A DNA stretch of 64,000 nucleotides from Streptomyces tibetensis (lineage in GTDB: Bacteria; Actinomycetota; Actinomycetes; Streptomycetales; Streptomycetaceae), in contig NZ_SZVW01000003.1 in the NCBI RefSeq assembly GCF_007655005.1, forward strand, positions 62,001-126,000, given 5' to 3'. Position 1 is the first letter of the stretch; the number at the start of each line of letters is the position of its first letter. Shown piece by piece: positions 40,419 to 49,426 of this stretch. Both the position numbers and the translations under genes were made by a program. Below the pieces are notes generated by a model that was given only the letters and a program-made list of their open reading frames with translations, was not told the DNA's origin and made no database searches.

Positions 40419-41768
40419 GTGAGGCCCGGTGGGAACCGCGGCTGGCTGCTCCGCCTCGTCATCGCCTTCGGCTTCGCGCAGGGGGCGGTGTCGATGGCCC
40501 GGCCCGCCGTCTCCTACCGGGCCCTCGCGCTGGGCGCGGACGAGCGCGCCGTCGGTGTCATCGCCGGTGTGTACGCGCTGCTGCCCCTGTTCGCCGCCGT
40601 GCCCCTGGGCCGCCGCACCGACCACGGCCGCTGCGCGCCCCTGCTGCCGGTCGGCGTGGTGCTCATAGCCGGCGGCTGCGCCCTCAGCGGCGTGGCCGGC
40701 TCCCTGTGGACGATGGCCCTGTGGAGCGGGGTGATGGGCCTCGGGCACCTGTGCTTCGTCATCGGCTCCCAGTCTCTGGTCGCCCGCCAGTCCGCGCCGC
40801 ACGAACAGGACCGCAACTTCGGCCACTTCACCATCGGCGCCGCCCTCGGCCAGCTGGTCGGCCCCATCGCCGCGGGCGCGCTGATCGGCGGTGAGGACAT
40901 GGCGGGCAGCAGTGCGCTCGCCCTGATCGTGGCGGGCGCGACCGCGGCTGTGGCGTTCACCTCGCTGTGGCGCATCGAGCATCGCCGCACGGGGTCCTCG
41001 TCCGGTGCGGACAAAGGGGCCCGGGTCCCGGTCCGCGGCATCCTGCGCACCCGTGGGGTGCCCGCGGGCATTCTCATCAGCCTGGCCGTGCTGTCCGCGA
41101 CCGACATCCTGACCGCCTACCTTCCGGTGGTCGGCGAGCACCGGGGCATCGCGCCGTCGGTGATCGGCGTCCTGCTCAGTCTGCGTGCCGCGGCGACGAT
41201 CGCCTGCCGCCTGGTGCTGACGCCCCTGCTGCGGATCCTCGGCCGGCCCCGGCTGCTGACGCTCACCTGTCTGCTGGCGGCCCTGCTGTGCGCGGGCGTC
41301 GCCCTGCCGGTGCCGGTGTGGGCGCTCGGACTGCTGCTGGTCGCGCTCGGCTTCTGCCTCGGGGTCGGACAGCCGCTGTCCATGACGACGGTCGTCCAGG
41401 CCGCCCCCGACGACGCCCGTTCCACGGCCCTGGCCCTGCGCCTGACCGGCAACCGGCTCGGCCAGGTCGCCGCGCCCGCCGCGGCCGGGCTGATCGCCGG
41501 CGTCGCGGGTGTGGCTGCGCCGTTCGTGATGCTGGGGGTGTTGTTGCTGCTGTCCTCCGGAGTCGCCGTGCGGTCGCCGCGGGAGCCGGATGCACCGGTT
41601 GAACCCGATGAGTCGGTTGAACCGGTTGAACCGGATGAGCCGGGCGAGCTGGGTGACCGGGACGTGCCGGACAGGGCGGATGGGCCGGAGGAGTCGGAGG
41701 GTGAGGGCCGTGGAGGGCGGAGGGACCTCGGGCGCGGGGTGCCGCTGCGCCGGAAGAGCGATATCTGA
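40419..41768 (+). CDS. MFS transporter
   Basis: 449-aa major facilitator with 12 helices. The loop 2-3 motif is PLGRRTDHGRCAPL, the MFS motif A equivalent, and helix five carries the export-type LTGNRLGQVAAPAAAGLIAG. GTG 40419 is chosen because GGAGG lies seven bases upstream; the frame is open further through the transporter gene before it. Spacing to the citrate transporter is 23 bp, so co-transcription is likely. The C-terminal cytoplasmic tail is acidic, with repeated EPDE/PVEPDE runs encoded by short direct DNA repeats near 41590-41640. Substrate unknown. Confidence 0.85.
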   Translation: MRPGGNRGWLLRLVIAFGFAQGAVSMARPAVSYRALALGADERAVGVIAGVYALLPLFAAVPLGRRTDHGRCAPLLPVGVVLIAGGCALSGVAGSLWTMALWSGVMGLGHLCFVIGSQSLVARQSAPHEQDRNFGHFTIGAALGQLVGPIAAGALIGGEDMAGSSALALIVAGATAAVAFTSLWRIEHRRTGSSSGADKGARVPVRGILRTRGVPAGILISLAVLSATDILTAYLPVVGEHRGIAPSVIGVLLSLRAAATIACRLVLTPLLRILGRPRLLTLTCLLAALLCAGVALPVPVWALGLLLVALGFCLGVGQPLSMTTVVQAAPDDARSTALALRLTGNRLGQVAAPAAAGLIAGVAGVAAPFVMLGVLLLLSSGVAVRSPREPDAPVEPDESVEPVEPDEPGELGDRDVPDRADGPEESEGEGRGGRRDLGRGVPLRRKSDI

Positions 41769-41868
41769 CGCGTCGTAGGGCGGTGCTGCGGTCTTTTCGG
41801 CGGTGAGGTGCCAGAAAGTCAGGTGACGAGGTGTTTGTATGTAAATCATCTGACTTGGAGGCATGTTC

Positions 41869-42456
41869 ATGCCCGTCGTACCCCTCGCGCGTCGCGCCGG
41901 CGCCCGCACCGCCGTCCTCGCCGCCCTCACCCTCGCAGGGACCACCCTGAGCGGGGTGTCCGCCGTCGCCGCTCCCATCCCGGGGGACAACGGAGACGTA
42001 AAGATCCATGCCAGCACGACGGCCGCGGTCAACCAGCGCAACGACCCGAAGGTCTGCGACTTCTACCTCGCCGCGTTCAACTTCGACGCGGGTGAGCAGA
42101 TCAACTGGACCATCCAGACCCAGCCCGAGGTCCCGGGCGGCGCCACGCGCACGGGCAGCTTCGTCGCCGACCCGACCGGCATGGGCCGTACCGAGGCCGT
42201 CGATCTGCCCAACGGGCAGTACAAGCTGACGTGGCTCACCGACCAGGCCCACGGCGCCGGCAAGTTCAAGGTGTTCAAGGTCGACTGCCCCACCTCCAAG
42301 CCGGCGACGCCGGTCGGCGGCCCGCCGGCGGGCGGCGGCGGCATTGCCCGCAGCGAGGCGTTCACGCCGGTCACCGGCGCGGCCGCGGTCGGTCTGGCCG
42401 CCGTCGCCGGGACGGTCTGGTTCCGGCTCCGTCGCCGCCCCCATGGCGCCGCGTAG
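41869..42456 (+). CDS. Surface protein with TPVTG-like sorting signal
   Basis: 195 aa. A signal peptide (about 1-36, ending VSAVAA-PIPG) precedes a beta-rich domain of about 115 residues with PIPGDNGDVKIHASTTAAV, VCDFYLAAFNFDAGEQINWTI, LPNGQYKLTWLTDQAHGAGKFKVFKVDC; one Cys pair is likely. This GDNG-x-KIH domain occurs in actinobacterial surface proteins. The tail has the three parts of a cell-wall sorting signal: TPVTG in FTPVTG, a hydrophobic helix (AAAVGLAAVAGTVWF) and RLRRRPHG. ATG 41869 has GGAGG at seven-base spacing, better than ATG 41863. Its stop overlaps the class F sortase gene by 14 bp, suggesting that this is the sortase's substrate. Confidence 0.8.
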   Translation: MPVVPLARRAGARTAVLAALTLAGTTLSGVSAVAAPIPGDNGDVKIHASTTAAVNQRNDPKVCDFYLAAFNFDAGEQINWTIQTQPEVPGGATRTGSFVADPTGMGRTEAVDLPNGQYKLTWLTDQAHGAGKFKVFKVDCPTSKPATPVGGPPAGGGGIARSEAFTPVTGAAAVGLAAVAGTVWFRLRRRPHGAA

Positions 42457-45313
42457 GCCGGGTTCCGCGGATGGCTCCGCCCCGCTGGGCCGGGGCGGGG
42501 GCCCGCTCGGGTCCGACGCCGGGGCGTCGAGGCGGCGAGGAGGCGGTGCCGGGTTCGAGGCCGGAGCGTCGAGGCGGCGACGTGGCGGTGCCGGGTTCGA
42601 TGCCGGGGCGTCGAGGCGGCGAGGAGGTGCTGCCGGGTCCGACGCCGGGGCGTCGAGGCGGCGAGGAGGCGGTGCCGGGTTCGAGGCAGGAGCGTCGAGG
42701 CGGCGACGTGGCGGTGCCGGGTTCGATGCCGGGGCGTCGAGGCGGCGAGGAGGTGCTGCCGGGTCCGACGCCGGGGCGTCGAGGCGGCGAGGAGGCGGTG
42801 CCGGGTTCGATGCCGGGGCGGTGAGGCGGCAGGGGGGCGGTGCTGAGTCCGGCGCCGCCTCGGCGGCTCGGCGTGGGGCCGGTTCCGGTTCCGTCGATGT
42901 GCCGTGGGGTCGGCGTGGGGCTGGTTCCGGTTCCGTCGACGTGCCGTCGGGGCGGCGTGGGGGCGGTACCGGGTCCGGAGGTGCTCCGGGGAGCCGGAGG
43001 GGCTCCGGCGACGGCCTCGGAGCCCGGTCCGGCTCCGGGCCTGCCGGTGCTCCGGTCGTGCGGCGCAGGGGCGGGGCAGGCAGCCCCGCTCGAGTGCCGT
43101 CGGGGCGGCGCGGACGGGGGACCGGCCATGGCGATGTCCGAGAGTTTCGGCGCGGGGCAGGGCGTGCCGCGGCGCCGGTGGACCGGCGTGGTTCCGGCTC
43201 GGGTACCGGCGCCGTTCCGGCGAGACGGTACGCGGCGCCATCCGGCGTGCCCTGGAGGCGGCCCCGGCGGTCGCGCAGGCCCTGGTACCGGACACGTGCC
43301 TTCCGGCTGACGCGGACGATCGCGATGGCCGTCTCGCTGCTGGTGGTGGCCGGGGTGTGCTGGGACCGGGGCGAAGAGCCCGGCGCGACGACGGCCACGG
43401 CCCTGCCGCCCGACTTCACCACGGCCGCCCACCCGGCCGGCTCCGGCACGGCCGACCGGCCGTCGGGCGCGGGCCCGGGTACCGCCACAGGCGAAGGCCC
43501 GGGCACGAGTGCCCGCCAGGTCGGCCCTGGCAAGGGCGAGGCCGCCCTGCCGGGCACGTCCCCCACGGGCAAGGCCGCCCTGCCGGGCACCTCCGGCACG
43601 GGCAGGACCGCCGTGCCCGGAGCCCCCGGCACCGCTGCCCTCCCGGCCGGCCCCGCCAACCCCACCCCCGGTCGCCGCACCGGCCCGGCCGAGGCCCCCG
43701 CATCCGCCACGACACCGGCTCGCACCCCCGGGGCCCGCACTCCCGGGTCCCGCACTGGGTCGCGCACCCCCGGCTCCGCCACCCCCGGCTCCGCCACCCC
43801 CGGCTCCGCCACCCCCGGCTCCGCCACCCCCGGCTCCGCCACCCCCGGCTCCGCCACCCCCGGCTCCGCCACCCCCGGCTCCGCCACCCCCGGCTCCGCC
43901 ACCCCCGGCTCCGCCACCCCCGGCTCCGCCACCCCCGGCTCCGCCACCCCCGGCTCCGCCACCCCCGGCTCCGCCACCCCCGGCTCCGCCACCCCCGGCT
44001 CCGCCACCCCCGGCTCCGCCACCCCCGGCTCCGCCACCCCCGGCTCCGCCACCCCCGGCTCCGCCACCCCCGGCTCCGCCACCCCCGGCTCCGCCACCCC
44101 CGGCTCCGCCACCCCCGGCTCCGCCACCCCCGGCTCCGCCACCCCCGGCTCCGCCACCCCCGGCTCCGCCACCCCCGGCTCCGCCACCCCCGGCTCCGCC
44201 ACCCCCGGCTCCGCCACCCCCGGCTCCGCCACCCCCGGCTCCGCCACCCCCGGCTCCGCCACCCCCGGCTCCGCCACCCCCGGCTCCGCCACCCCCGGCT
44301 CCGCCACCCCCGGCTCCGCCACCCCCGGCTCCGCCACCCCCGGCTCCGCCACCCCCGGCTCCGCCACCCCCGGCTCCGCCACCCCCGGCTCCGCCACCCC
44401 CGGCTCCGCCACCCCCGGCTCCGCCACCCCCGGCTCCGCCACCCCCGGCTCCGCCACCCCCGGCTCCGCCACCCCCGGCTCCGCCACCCCCGGCTCCGCC
44501 ACCCCCGGCTCCGCCACCCCCGGCTCCGCCACCCCCGGCTCCGCCACCCCCGGCTCCGCCACCCCCGGCTCCGCCACCCCCGGCTCCGCCACCCCCGGCT
44601 CCGCCACCCCCGGCTCCGCCACCCCCGGCTCCGCCACCCCCGGCTCCGCCACCCCCGGGGCCCGCGCCCCGGGTCCCGCCCCCTCCGGGGCCGGCGCCCC
44701 AGGGGCCCCCGCCCCGGGCGTCGGCACCCCAGGGCTCCGCGGAGCCAAGCCCGCCACGCCCCCCGGCCGATCCGCGGCCGCCACCCCGCGCCCCGCTCCC
44801 AAGCCCGGCGCCCCCGCCGTCCGCAAGCCCCGCCCGTCGGCCGGTCTTCGCCCCCTGCCCCGTTCCCGGGCCACTCGCCTCCTCATCCCCTACCTCGACC
44901 TCGACGCGCCGGTCATGGACCTGGGCCTCGACCGCGACCGCCGCCTCACCGCCCCGCCGGACGACGACCCCAAGCTCGTCGGCTGGTACCGGCACGGCGC
45001 CTCGCCCGGCGAGCAGGGCACCGCCGTGGCCGTGGGGCACCTGGACACGGACCGCGGGCCCGCCGTCTTCGCGGGGCTGACCGAGCTGAAGCGGGGCCGG
45101 ATCATCAAGGCCCGGCGCGCCGACGGGCGTATCGCCGTCTACACGGTCGACAGGATCAAGTCGTACGAGAAGGCGCACTTCCCGAGCCGGGAGGTGTACG
45201 GCGCCCGGGGCCGCCCCGAGCTGCGGCTGATCACCTGCGGCGGCAACTACGACCGCAGGAAGGGCTACTCCGGGAACCTCGTCGTCTTCGCCCATCTCAC
45301 CGGCATCCGCTGA
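42443..45313 (+). CDS. Class F sortase with giant repeat-rich N-terminal region
   Basis: Frame open from ATG 42443 gives 956 aa; the start is uncertain, and an in-frame GTG such as 42899 is possible. Residues about 23-130 are seven 14-aa repeats rich in Arg and Gly. A membrane helix follows near 290 (TIAMAVSLLVVAGVCW). Outside it there is a Pro/Gly/Thr/Ala linker including 59 copies of TPGSA (about 442-736). The sortase domain, about 812-956, has LLIPYLDLDAPVMDLGLD, catalytic His in AVGHLDTDRGPAVF and Cys in LRLITCGGNYDRRKGYSGN, the class F pattern. Usual class F sortases are about 200-230 aa, so the stalk is a large insertion that could carry the enzyme through peptidoglycan. Likely partner: the surface protein encoded just upstream. 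Confidence 0.85.
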   Translation: MAPRRPGSADGSAPLGRGGGPLGSDAGASRRRGGGAGFEAGASRRRRGGAGFDAGASRRRGGAAGSDAGASRRRGGGAGFEAGASRRRRGGAGFDAGASRRRGGAAGSDAGASRRRGGGAGFDAGAVRRQGGGAESGAASAARRGAGSGSVDVPWGRRGAGSGSVDVPSGRRGGGTGSGGAPGSRRGSGDGLGARSGSGPAGAPVVRRRGGAGSPARVPSGRRGRGTGHGDVREFRRGAGRAAAPVDRRGSGSGTGAVPARRYAAPSGVPWRRPRRSRRPWYRTRAFRLTRTIAMAVSLLVVAGVCWDRGEEPGATTATALPPDFTTAAHPAGSGTADRPSGAGPGTATGEGPGTSARQVGPGKGEAALPGTSPTGKAALPGTSGTGRTAVPGAPGTAALPAGPANPTPGRRTGPAEAPASATTPARTPGARTPGSRTGSRTPGSATPGSATPGSATPGSATPGSATPGSATPGSATPGSATPGSATPGSATPGSATPGSATPGSATPGSATPGSATPGSATPGSATPGSATPGSATPGSATPGSATPGSATPGSATPGSATPGSATPGSATPGSATPGSATPGSATPGSATPGSATPGSATPGSATPGSATPGSATPGSATPGSATPGSATPGSATPGSATPGSATPGSATPGSATPGSATPGSATPGSATPGSATPGSATPGSATPGSATPGSATPGSATPGSATPGSATPGSATPGSATPGSATPGSATPGSATPGARAPGPAPSGAGAPGAPAPGVGTPGLRGAKPATPPGRSAAATPRPAPKPGAPAVRKPRPSAGLRPLPRSRATRLLIPYLDLDAPVMDLGLDRDRRLTAPPDDDPKLVGWYRHGASPGEQGTAVAVGHLDTDRGPAVFAGLTELKRGRIIKARRADGRIAVYTVDRIKSYEKAHFPSREVYGARGRPELRLITCGGNYDRRKGYSGNLVVFAHLTGIR
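42510..42823. repeat. Seven 42-bp repeats at the sortase N-terminus
   Basis: Anchors GCGTCGAGGCGGCG recur at 42524, 42566, 42608, 42650, 42692, 42734 and 42776, exactly 42 bp apart, with a diverged eighth copy at 42818. A three-unit 126-bp higher-order pattern repeats twice (FEA, FDA, SDA variants). In frame they encode ASRRRGGGAGFEAG-like 14-aa units. Positive charge on the cytoplasmic side of the membrane helix is expected if translated. Confidence 0.85.
43766..44650. repeat. 59 perfect 15-bp tandem repeats (TPGSA coding)
   Basis: ACCCCCGGCTCCGCC is repeated without a single change over 885 bp, coding TPGSA 59 times in the sortase linker. The unit length divisible by three keeps all six frames open, so the long frames on other phases here are artefacts. 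The absence of any third-position drift shows recent or ongoing expansion, or homogenisation. Copy number in an assembly may be wrong because short reads cannot span it. Confidence 0.97.
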
Positions 45314-45330
45314 CCCGGCCCGCCCCGCCC

Positions 45331-46389
45331 GACGACCGATCGGCCGTCCGCCTCCTCGCCGGATGGACGGAAGCCCTCGATCCGCCTCACGACCGGATCG
45401 GCCCGTCCGCCTTCTCACCAGATGGACGGAAGCCCTCGATCCGCCTCACGACCGGATCGGCCGTCCGCCTTCCGTCCGCCTCCTCGCCGGATGGGCGGAA
45501 GCCCTCGATCCGCCTCACGACCGGATCGGCCGTCCGCCTTCCGTCCGCCTCCTCGCCGGATGGGCGGAAGCCCTCGATCCGCCTCACGACCGGATCGGCC
45601 GTCCGCCTTCCGTCCGCCTCCTCGCCGGATGGGCGGAAGCCCTCGATCCGCCTCACGACCGGATCGGCCGTCCGCCTTCCGTCCGCCTCCTCGCCGGATG
45701 GGCGGAAGCCCTCGATCCGCCTCACGACCGGATCGGCCGTCCGCCTTCCGTCCGCCTCCTCGCCGGATGGGCGGAAGCCCTCGATCCGCCTCACGACCGG
45801 ATCGGCCGTCCGCCTTCCGTCCGCCTCCTCGCCGGATGGGCGGAAGCCCTCGATCCGCCTCACGACCGGATCGGCCGTCCGCCTTCCGTCCGCCTCCTCG
45901 CCGGATGGGCGGAAGCCCTCGATCCGCCTCACGACCGGATCGGCCGTCCGCCTTCCGTCCGCCTCCTCGCCGGATGGGCGGAAGCCCTCGATCCGCCTCA
46001 CGACCGGATCGGCCGTCCGCCTTCCGTCCGCCTCCTCGCCGGATGGGCGGAAGCCCTCGATCCGCCTCACGACCGGATCGGCCGTCCGCCTTCCGTCCGC
46101 CTCCTCGCCGGATGGGCGGAAGCCCTCGATCCGCCTCACGACCGGATCGGCCGTCCGCCTTCCGTCCGCCTCCTCGCCGGATGGGCGGAAGCCCTCGATC
46201 CGCCTCACGACCGGATCGGCCGTCCGCCTTCCGTCCGCCTCCTCGCCGGATGGGCGGAAGCCCTCGATCCGCCTCACGACCGGATCGGCCGTCCGCCTTC
46301 CGTCCGCCTCCTCGCCGGATGGGCGGAAGCCCTCGATCCGCCTCACGACCGGATCGGCCGTCCGCCTTCTCACCAGATGGACGGAAGCC
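45331..46389. repeat. 69-bp intergenic tandem array with two hairpins per unit
   Basis: This 1.06-kb stretch between the sortase and ABC ATPase genes has 16 copies of GATGGRCGGAAGCCC. The 13 internal ones start at 45491 and recur every 69 bp to 46319. The first copies (45363, 45422) and the last (46377) are spaced 58-59 bp and carry GATGGACGG with CTTCTCACCA. Each unit can form CGATCCG-N9-CGGATCG and CTTCCGTCC/GGGCGGAAG stems. 69 is a multiple of three, so all six frames stay open without coding. There are no spacers, so it is not CRISPR. Function unknown. Confidence 0.95.
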
Positions 46390-46521
46390 CCCGATCTCGC
46401 CCGATGTCTTCCCCTGGCCGCGCACATTCCGTTAACTTCCGTGACCCACAGCCCCGTACGACCCGCACGGGGCTTCCGACCGCGGAGCACCATCGCCCTG
46501 ATGACCCCTCGGGGGCCCCTC

Positions 46522-47865
46522 ATGACACGCGCCATCTCCCTGCAGGACGTGAGCAAGACCTACCCGCGGGGTCCTCGCGTGGTGGACCGGCTGACGCTGG
46601 ACATCACGCCCGGCGAGTTCCTCGTGCTGCTCGGCCCGTCCGGCTGCGGCAAGTCGACCGTGCTCAGGATGATCGCCGGACTGGAGGAGATCGACGAGGG
46701 CCGGCTGCTGCTCGACGGCCAGTACGCCAACGACCTGCCGCCCTCCGGCCGGGACATGGCGATGGTCTTCCAGAACTTCGCCCTCTACCCGAACATGACC
46801 ACCCGCGACAACATCGGCTTCCCGCTGCGCATCGGGTCCCCGGGCGTGGATCACCGCCCCCGGGTGGACGCCACCGCCCGCATGCTCGGCATCGAGGACC
46901 TCCTCGACCGCCTGCCCGGGCAGCTGTCCGGCGGTGAGCGCCAGCGGGTCGCGATGGGCCGGGCCATCTCCCGCCACCCCTCCGCCTTCCTGATGGACGA
47001 GCCGCTGTCCAACCTCGACGCCAAGCTCCGCACCCATCTGCGGGCCGAGATCTCCCGCCTCACCCAGGAGCTGGGCGTCACCACGATCTACGTCACCCAC
47101 GACCAGGCGGAGGCCATGTCGCTCGGTGACCGGGTCGCGGTGCTGCGCGGCGGTGTGCTCCAGCAGGTCGACAGCCCCCGTGTGGTCTACGCGCTGCCCA
47201 GCAACGTCTTCGTCGCCGCGTTCATCGGCACCCCGCGCATCAACCTGCTGCGCGGCCTGGTGCGCGCCCCGCTCGACGGGGCGATGACCATCAGCCTGGG
47301 CAAGCAGTTCCTGCGCCTGCCGGAGCCGCTCTCCCTCGACCACCAGCTGCTGCGCGTCCAGCAGGGCCGCGAGGTCATCGTCGGCCTGCGTTCGGAGGCC
47401 GTCCGGATCGCCCACCACAGCGCTGCCCGCCCCGGCGAGGTGCCGATCACCGGCCTGGTCGAGCACGTGGAGTTCCAGGGGCACGAGATCCTCGTCCACT
47501 TCGACACCGGCTCCAGCCCGGCCGTCGTCCCCGAACTGGAGGCCCCGCGCCCCCGCCCCGGCCGCCCCGCCCGGCGGCGCCGCGACGGCTCGGTCCTCAC
47601 GCGGCTGCGGGAGCGGTCCGGAGCCGTACCGGCCGGACGGGCCGGACCCGTGCTCACCCTGGACCACCCCGAGGACCCGCAGGGGGCCGCGACCGCCGAC
47701 GCCCGCCTGCCCGGGGACCTGATCGTCCGCACCACCCCGGACCTGGCCCTGCGCCACGGCATGCAGGTGCCGCTCCTCGTGGACCTCGCCCACCTCTTCG
47801 TGTTCGACCGGCACGGTGACCGCATCTGTCCGCATCCGGCGCGGCAGCCCGACCTGGGGGAGTGA
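46522..47865 (+). CDS. Sugar ABC transporter ATPase, MalK/MsiK/UgpC-like
   Basis: 447-aa importer-type ATPase. Walker A GPSGCGKST, Q-loop QNFALYPNMT, signature LSGGERQRVAMGRA, Walker B AFLMDEPLSNLDAK, switch THDQAEAMS. The C-terminal regulatory TOBE domains (about 235-440) are longer than usual by an insertion of Arg/Pro residues around PELEAPRPRPGRPARRRRDGS. MsiK-type proteins energise several sugar importers; no permease or binding-protein gene adjoins, which fits that role. ATG 46522 is chosen; ATG 46501 is in frame and would add seven residues. The message may start just after the 69-bp array. Confidence 0.9.
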   Translation: MTRAISLQDVSKTYPRGPRVVDRLTLDITPGEFLVLLGPSGCGKSTVLRMIAGLEEIDEGRLLLDGQYANDLPPSGRDMAMVFQNFALYPNMTTRDNIGFPLRIGSPGVDHRPRVDATARMLGIEDLLDRLPGQLSGGERQRVAMGRAISRHPSAFLMDEPLSNLDAKLRTHLRAEISRLTQELGVTTIYVTHDQAEAMSLGDRVAVLRGGVLQQVDSPRVVYALPSNVFVAAFIGTPRINLLRGLVRAPLDGAMTISLGKQFLRLPEPLSLDHQLLRVQQGREVIVGLRSEAVRIAHHSAARPGEVPITGLVEHVEFQGHEILVHFDTGSSPAVVPELEAPRPRPGRPARRRRDGSVLTRLRERSGAVPAGRAGPVLTLDHPEDPQGAATADARLPGDLIVRTTPDLALRHGMQVPLLVDLAHLFVFDRHGDRICPHPARQPDLGE

Positions 47866-47959
47866 GGAGCCGCACCGTCGGAAGGGGCCCGCGCCGTGCT
47901 GTGATGGCCCGGCGGCGTCCGGATCCTGGGCCTCACGTCCCGGGACGTCTGGCGTCAGA

Positions 47960-47978
47960 AAACTATCGCCGCTAGTTT
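47960..47978. promoter_or_regulatory. AAACTA-N7-TAGTTT operator before the aldehyde dehydrogenase
   Basis: AAACTATCGCCGCTAGTTT is a 19-bp palindrome (6-bp perfect arms, plus partial inner symmetry) 39 bp before the aldehyde dehydrogenase start. The same arrangement, AAACTAGCAGTGCTAATTT, lies at 54677-54695 between a TetR gene and an acyl-CoA dehydrogenase gene. Joint control by that TetR is inferred. Confidence 0.78.
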
Positions 47979-48017
47979 ATGTGTCGGACGACGACGCCCC
48001 GCCCCGGAGGAAGCGCG

Positions 48018-49406
48018 ATGAAGGCACACGACGGCATGTACATCGACGGCGCCTGGCGCCCCGCCGCCGGCCAGGACGTGATCGAGGTCGTGAACCCGGT
48101 CGACGGGCAGGTCATCGCCACCGTCCCCGCGGGCACGGCCGAGGACGTCGACACCGCCGTACGGGCCGCCCGAGCCGCCCTCGCGGACTGGGCCGCGACC
48201 CCGCCCGCCGAGCGGGCGGCGCGGCTGGCCGCCCTGCGGGACGTGCTCGTGGCCCGCGCCGACGAGATCGCCGAGACGGTCACGGCCGAACTCGGCTCGC
48301 CGCTGAAGTTCTCGCAGGCCGTTCACGCGGGCGTGCCGATCGCGGTGGCGGGCTCGTACGCGGAGCTGGCGGCGACGTACGCCTTCGAGGAGAAGACCGG
48401 CAATTCGGTCGTGCACCACGAGCCGGTCGGTGTCGTGGCCGCGATCACGCCCTGGAACTACCCGCTGCACCAGATCGTCGCCAAGGTCGCCCCGGCCCTC
48501 GCGGCGGGCTGCACGATCGTGGTGAAGCCCGCCGAGGACACCCCACTGGTGGCCCGGCTCTTCGCGGACGCCGTGCACGAGGCGGGCATCCCAGCCGGTG
48601 TCTTCAACCTGGTCACCGGACTCGGCCCGGTCGCCGGCCAGGCCCTCGCCGAGCACCCCGGTGTCGACCTCGTCTCCTTCACCGGCTCCACCGCCGTCGG
48701 CCGGCAGCTCGCCGGGATCGCGGCCGGGCAGGTCAAGAAGGTCGCCCTCGAACTGGGCGGCAAGTCCGCCAACGTCATCCTCCCGAGCGCCGACCTGGCC
48801 AAGGCGGTCAACGTCGGGGTCGCCAACGTCATGTCCAACTCCGGGCAGACGTGCAGCGCCTGGACCCGGATGCTGGTCCACCGCGACCGGTACGACGAGG
48901 CCGTCGAGCTCGCGGAGGCCGCCGCCGCCAAGTACGGCGAGCGCATCGGCCCCGTCGTCAACGCCAAGCAGCAGGCACGGGTCCGCGGTTACATCGAGAA
49001 GGGCGTCGCGGAGGGTGCCCGACTGGTCGCCGGCGGCCCCGAAGCCCCGCGCGCGGAGGGTTACTTCGTCAGCCCGACCGTCTTCGCCGATGTCACCGAG
49101 GACATGACCATCGCGCAGGAGGAGATCTTCGGCCCGGTCCTGTCGATCCTGAAGTACGAGGACGAGGAGGACGCCCTGCGCATCGCCAACGGCACCGTGT
49201 ACGGCCTGGCCGGCGCCGTGTGGGCCGGTGACGAGGCCGAGGCGGTGGCCTTCGCGCGCCGGATGGAGACCGGCCAGGTCGACATCAACGGCGGCCGCTT
49301 CAACCCGCTCGCCCCCTTCGGCGGCTACAAGCAGTCCGGCGTGGGCCGCGAACTCGGCGTGCACGGCCTGGCCGAGTACCTCCAGACCAAGTCCCTCCAG
49401 TTCTAG
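48018..49406 (+). CDS. NAD(P)-dependent aldehyde dehydrogenase
   Basis: 462-aa ALDH superfamily enzyme. It oxidises an aldehyde to its acid. Key sites: ITPWNYPLHQIVAKVAPALAAGCT (cofactor binding), general-base Glu245 in ALELGGKSAN, nucleophile Cys279 in NSGQTCSAWTRM, and APFGGYKQSGVGRELG near the C-terminus. GGAGG lies upstream of ATG 48018. It is followed after 20 bp by a zinc alcohol dehydrogenase, forming an alcohol-to-acid pair. A TetR-type operator precedes it. Confidence 0.93.
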   Translation: MKAHDGMYIDGAWRPAAGQDVIEVVNPVDGQVIATVPAGTAEDVDTAVRAARAALADWAATPPAERAARLAALRDVLVARADEIAETVTAELGSPLKFSQAVHAGVPIAVAGSYAELAATYAFEEKTGNSVVHHEPVGVVAAITPWNYPLHQIVAKVAPALAAGCTIVVKPAEDTPLVARLFADAVHEAGIPAGVFNLVTGLGPVAGQALAEHPGVDLVSFTGSTAVGRQLAGIAAGQVKKVALELGGKSANVILPSADLAKAVNVGVANVMSNSGQTCSAWTRMLVHRDRYDEAVELAEAAAAKYGERIGPVVNAKQQARVRGYIEKGVAEGARLVAGGPEAPRAEGYFVSPTVFADVTEDMTIAQEEIFGPVLSILKYEDEEDALRIANGTVYGLAGAVWAGDEAEAVAFARRMETGQVDINGGRFNPLAPFGGYKQSGVGRELGVHGLAEYLQTKSLQF

Positions 49407-49426
49407 CCCAGGGGAGTCCCTCCGTC

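Noticed and set aside
42371..45418. Very long minus-strand open frame through the sortase gene
   Set aside because: The 15-bp and 42-bp repeats are multiples of three and keep every frame open; the minus frames encode only low-complexity sequence (Gly or GVAEP repeats).
45331..46389. CRISPR array
   Set aside because: Units are contiguous repeats with no unique spacers and no cas genes in the window.
45363..46937. Repeat-coding frames of 300-500 codons in the 69-bp array
   Set aside because: The 69-bp period preserves all frames; no ribosome binding site, domain or varied sequence supports coding.
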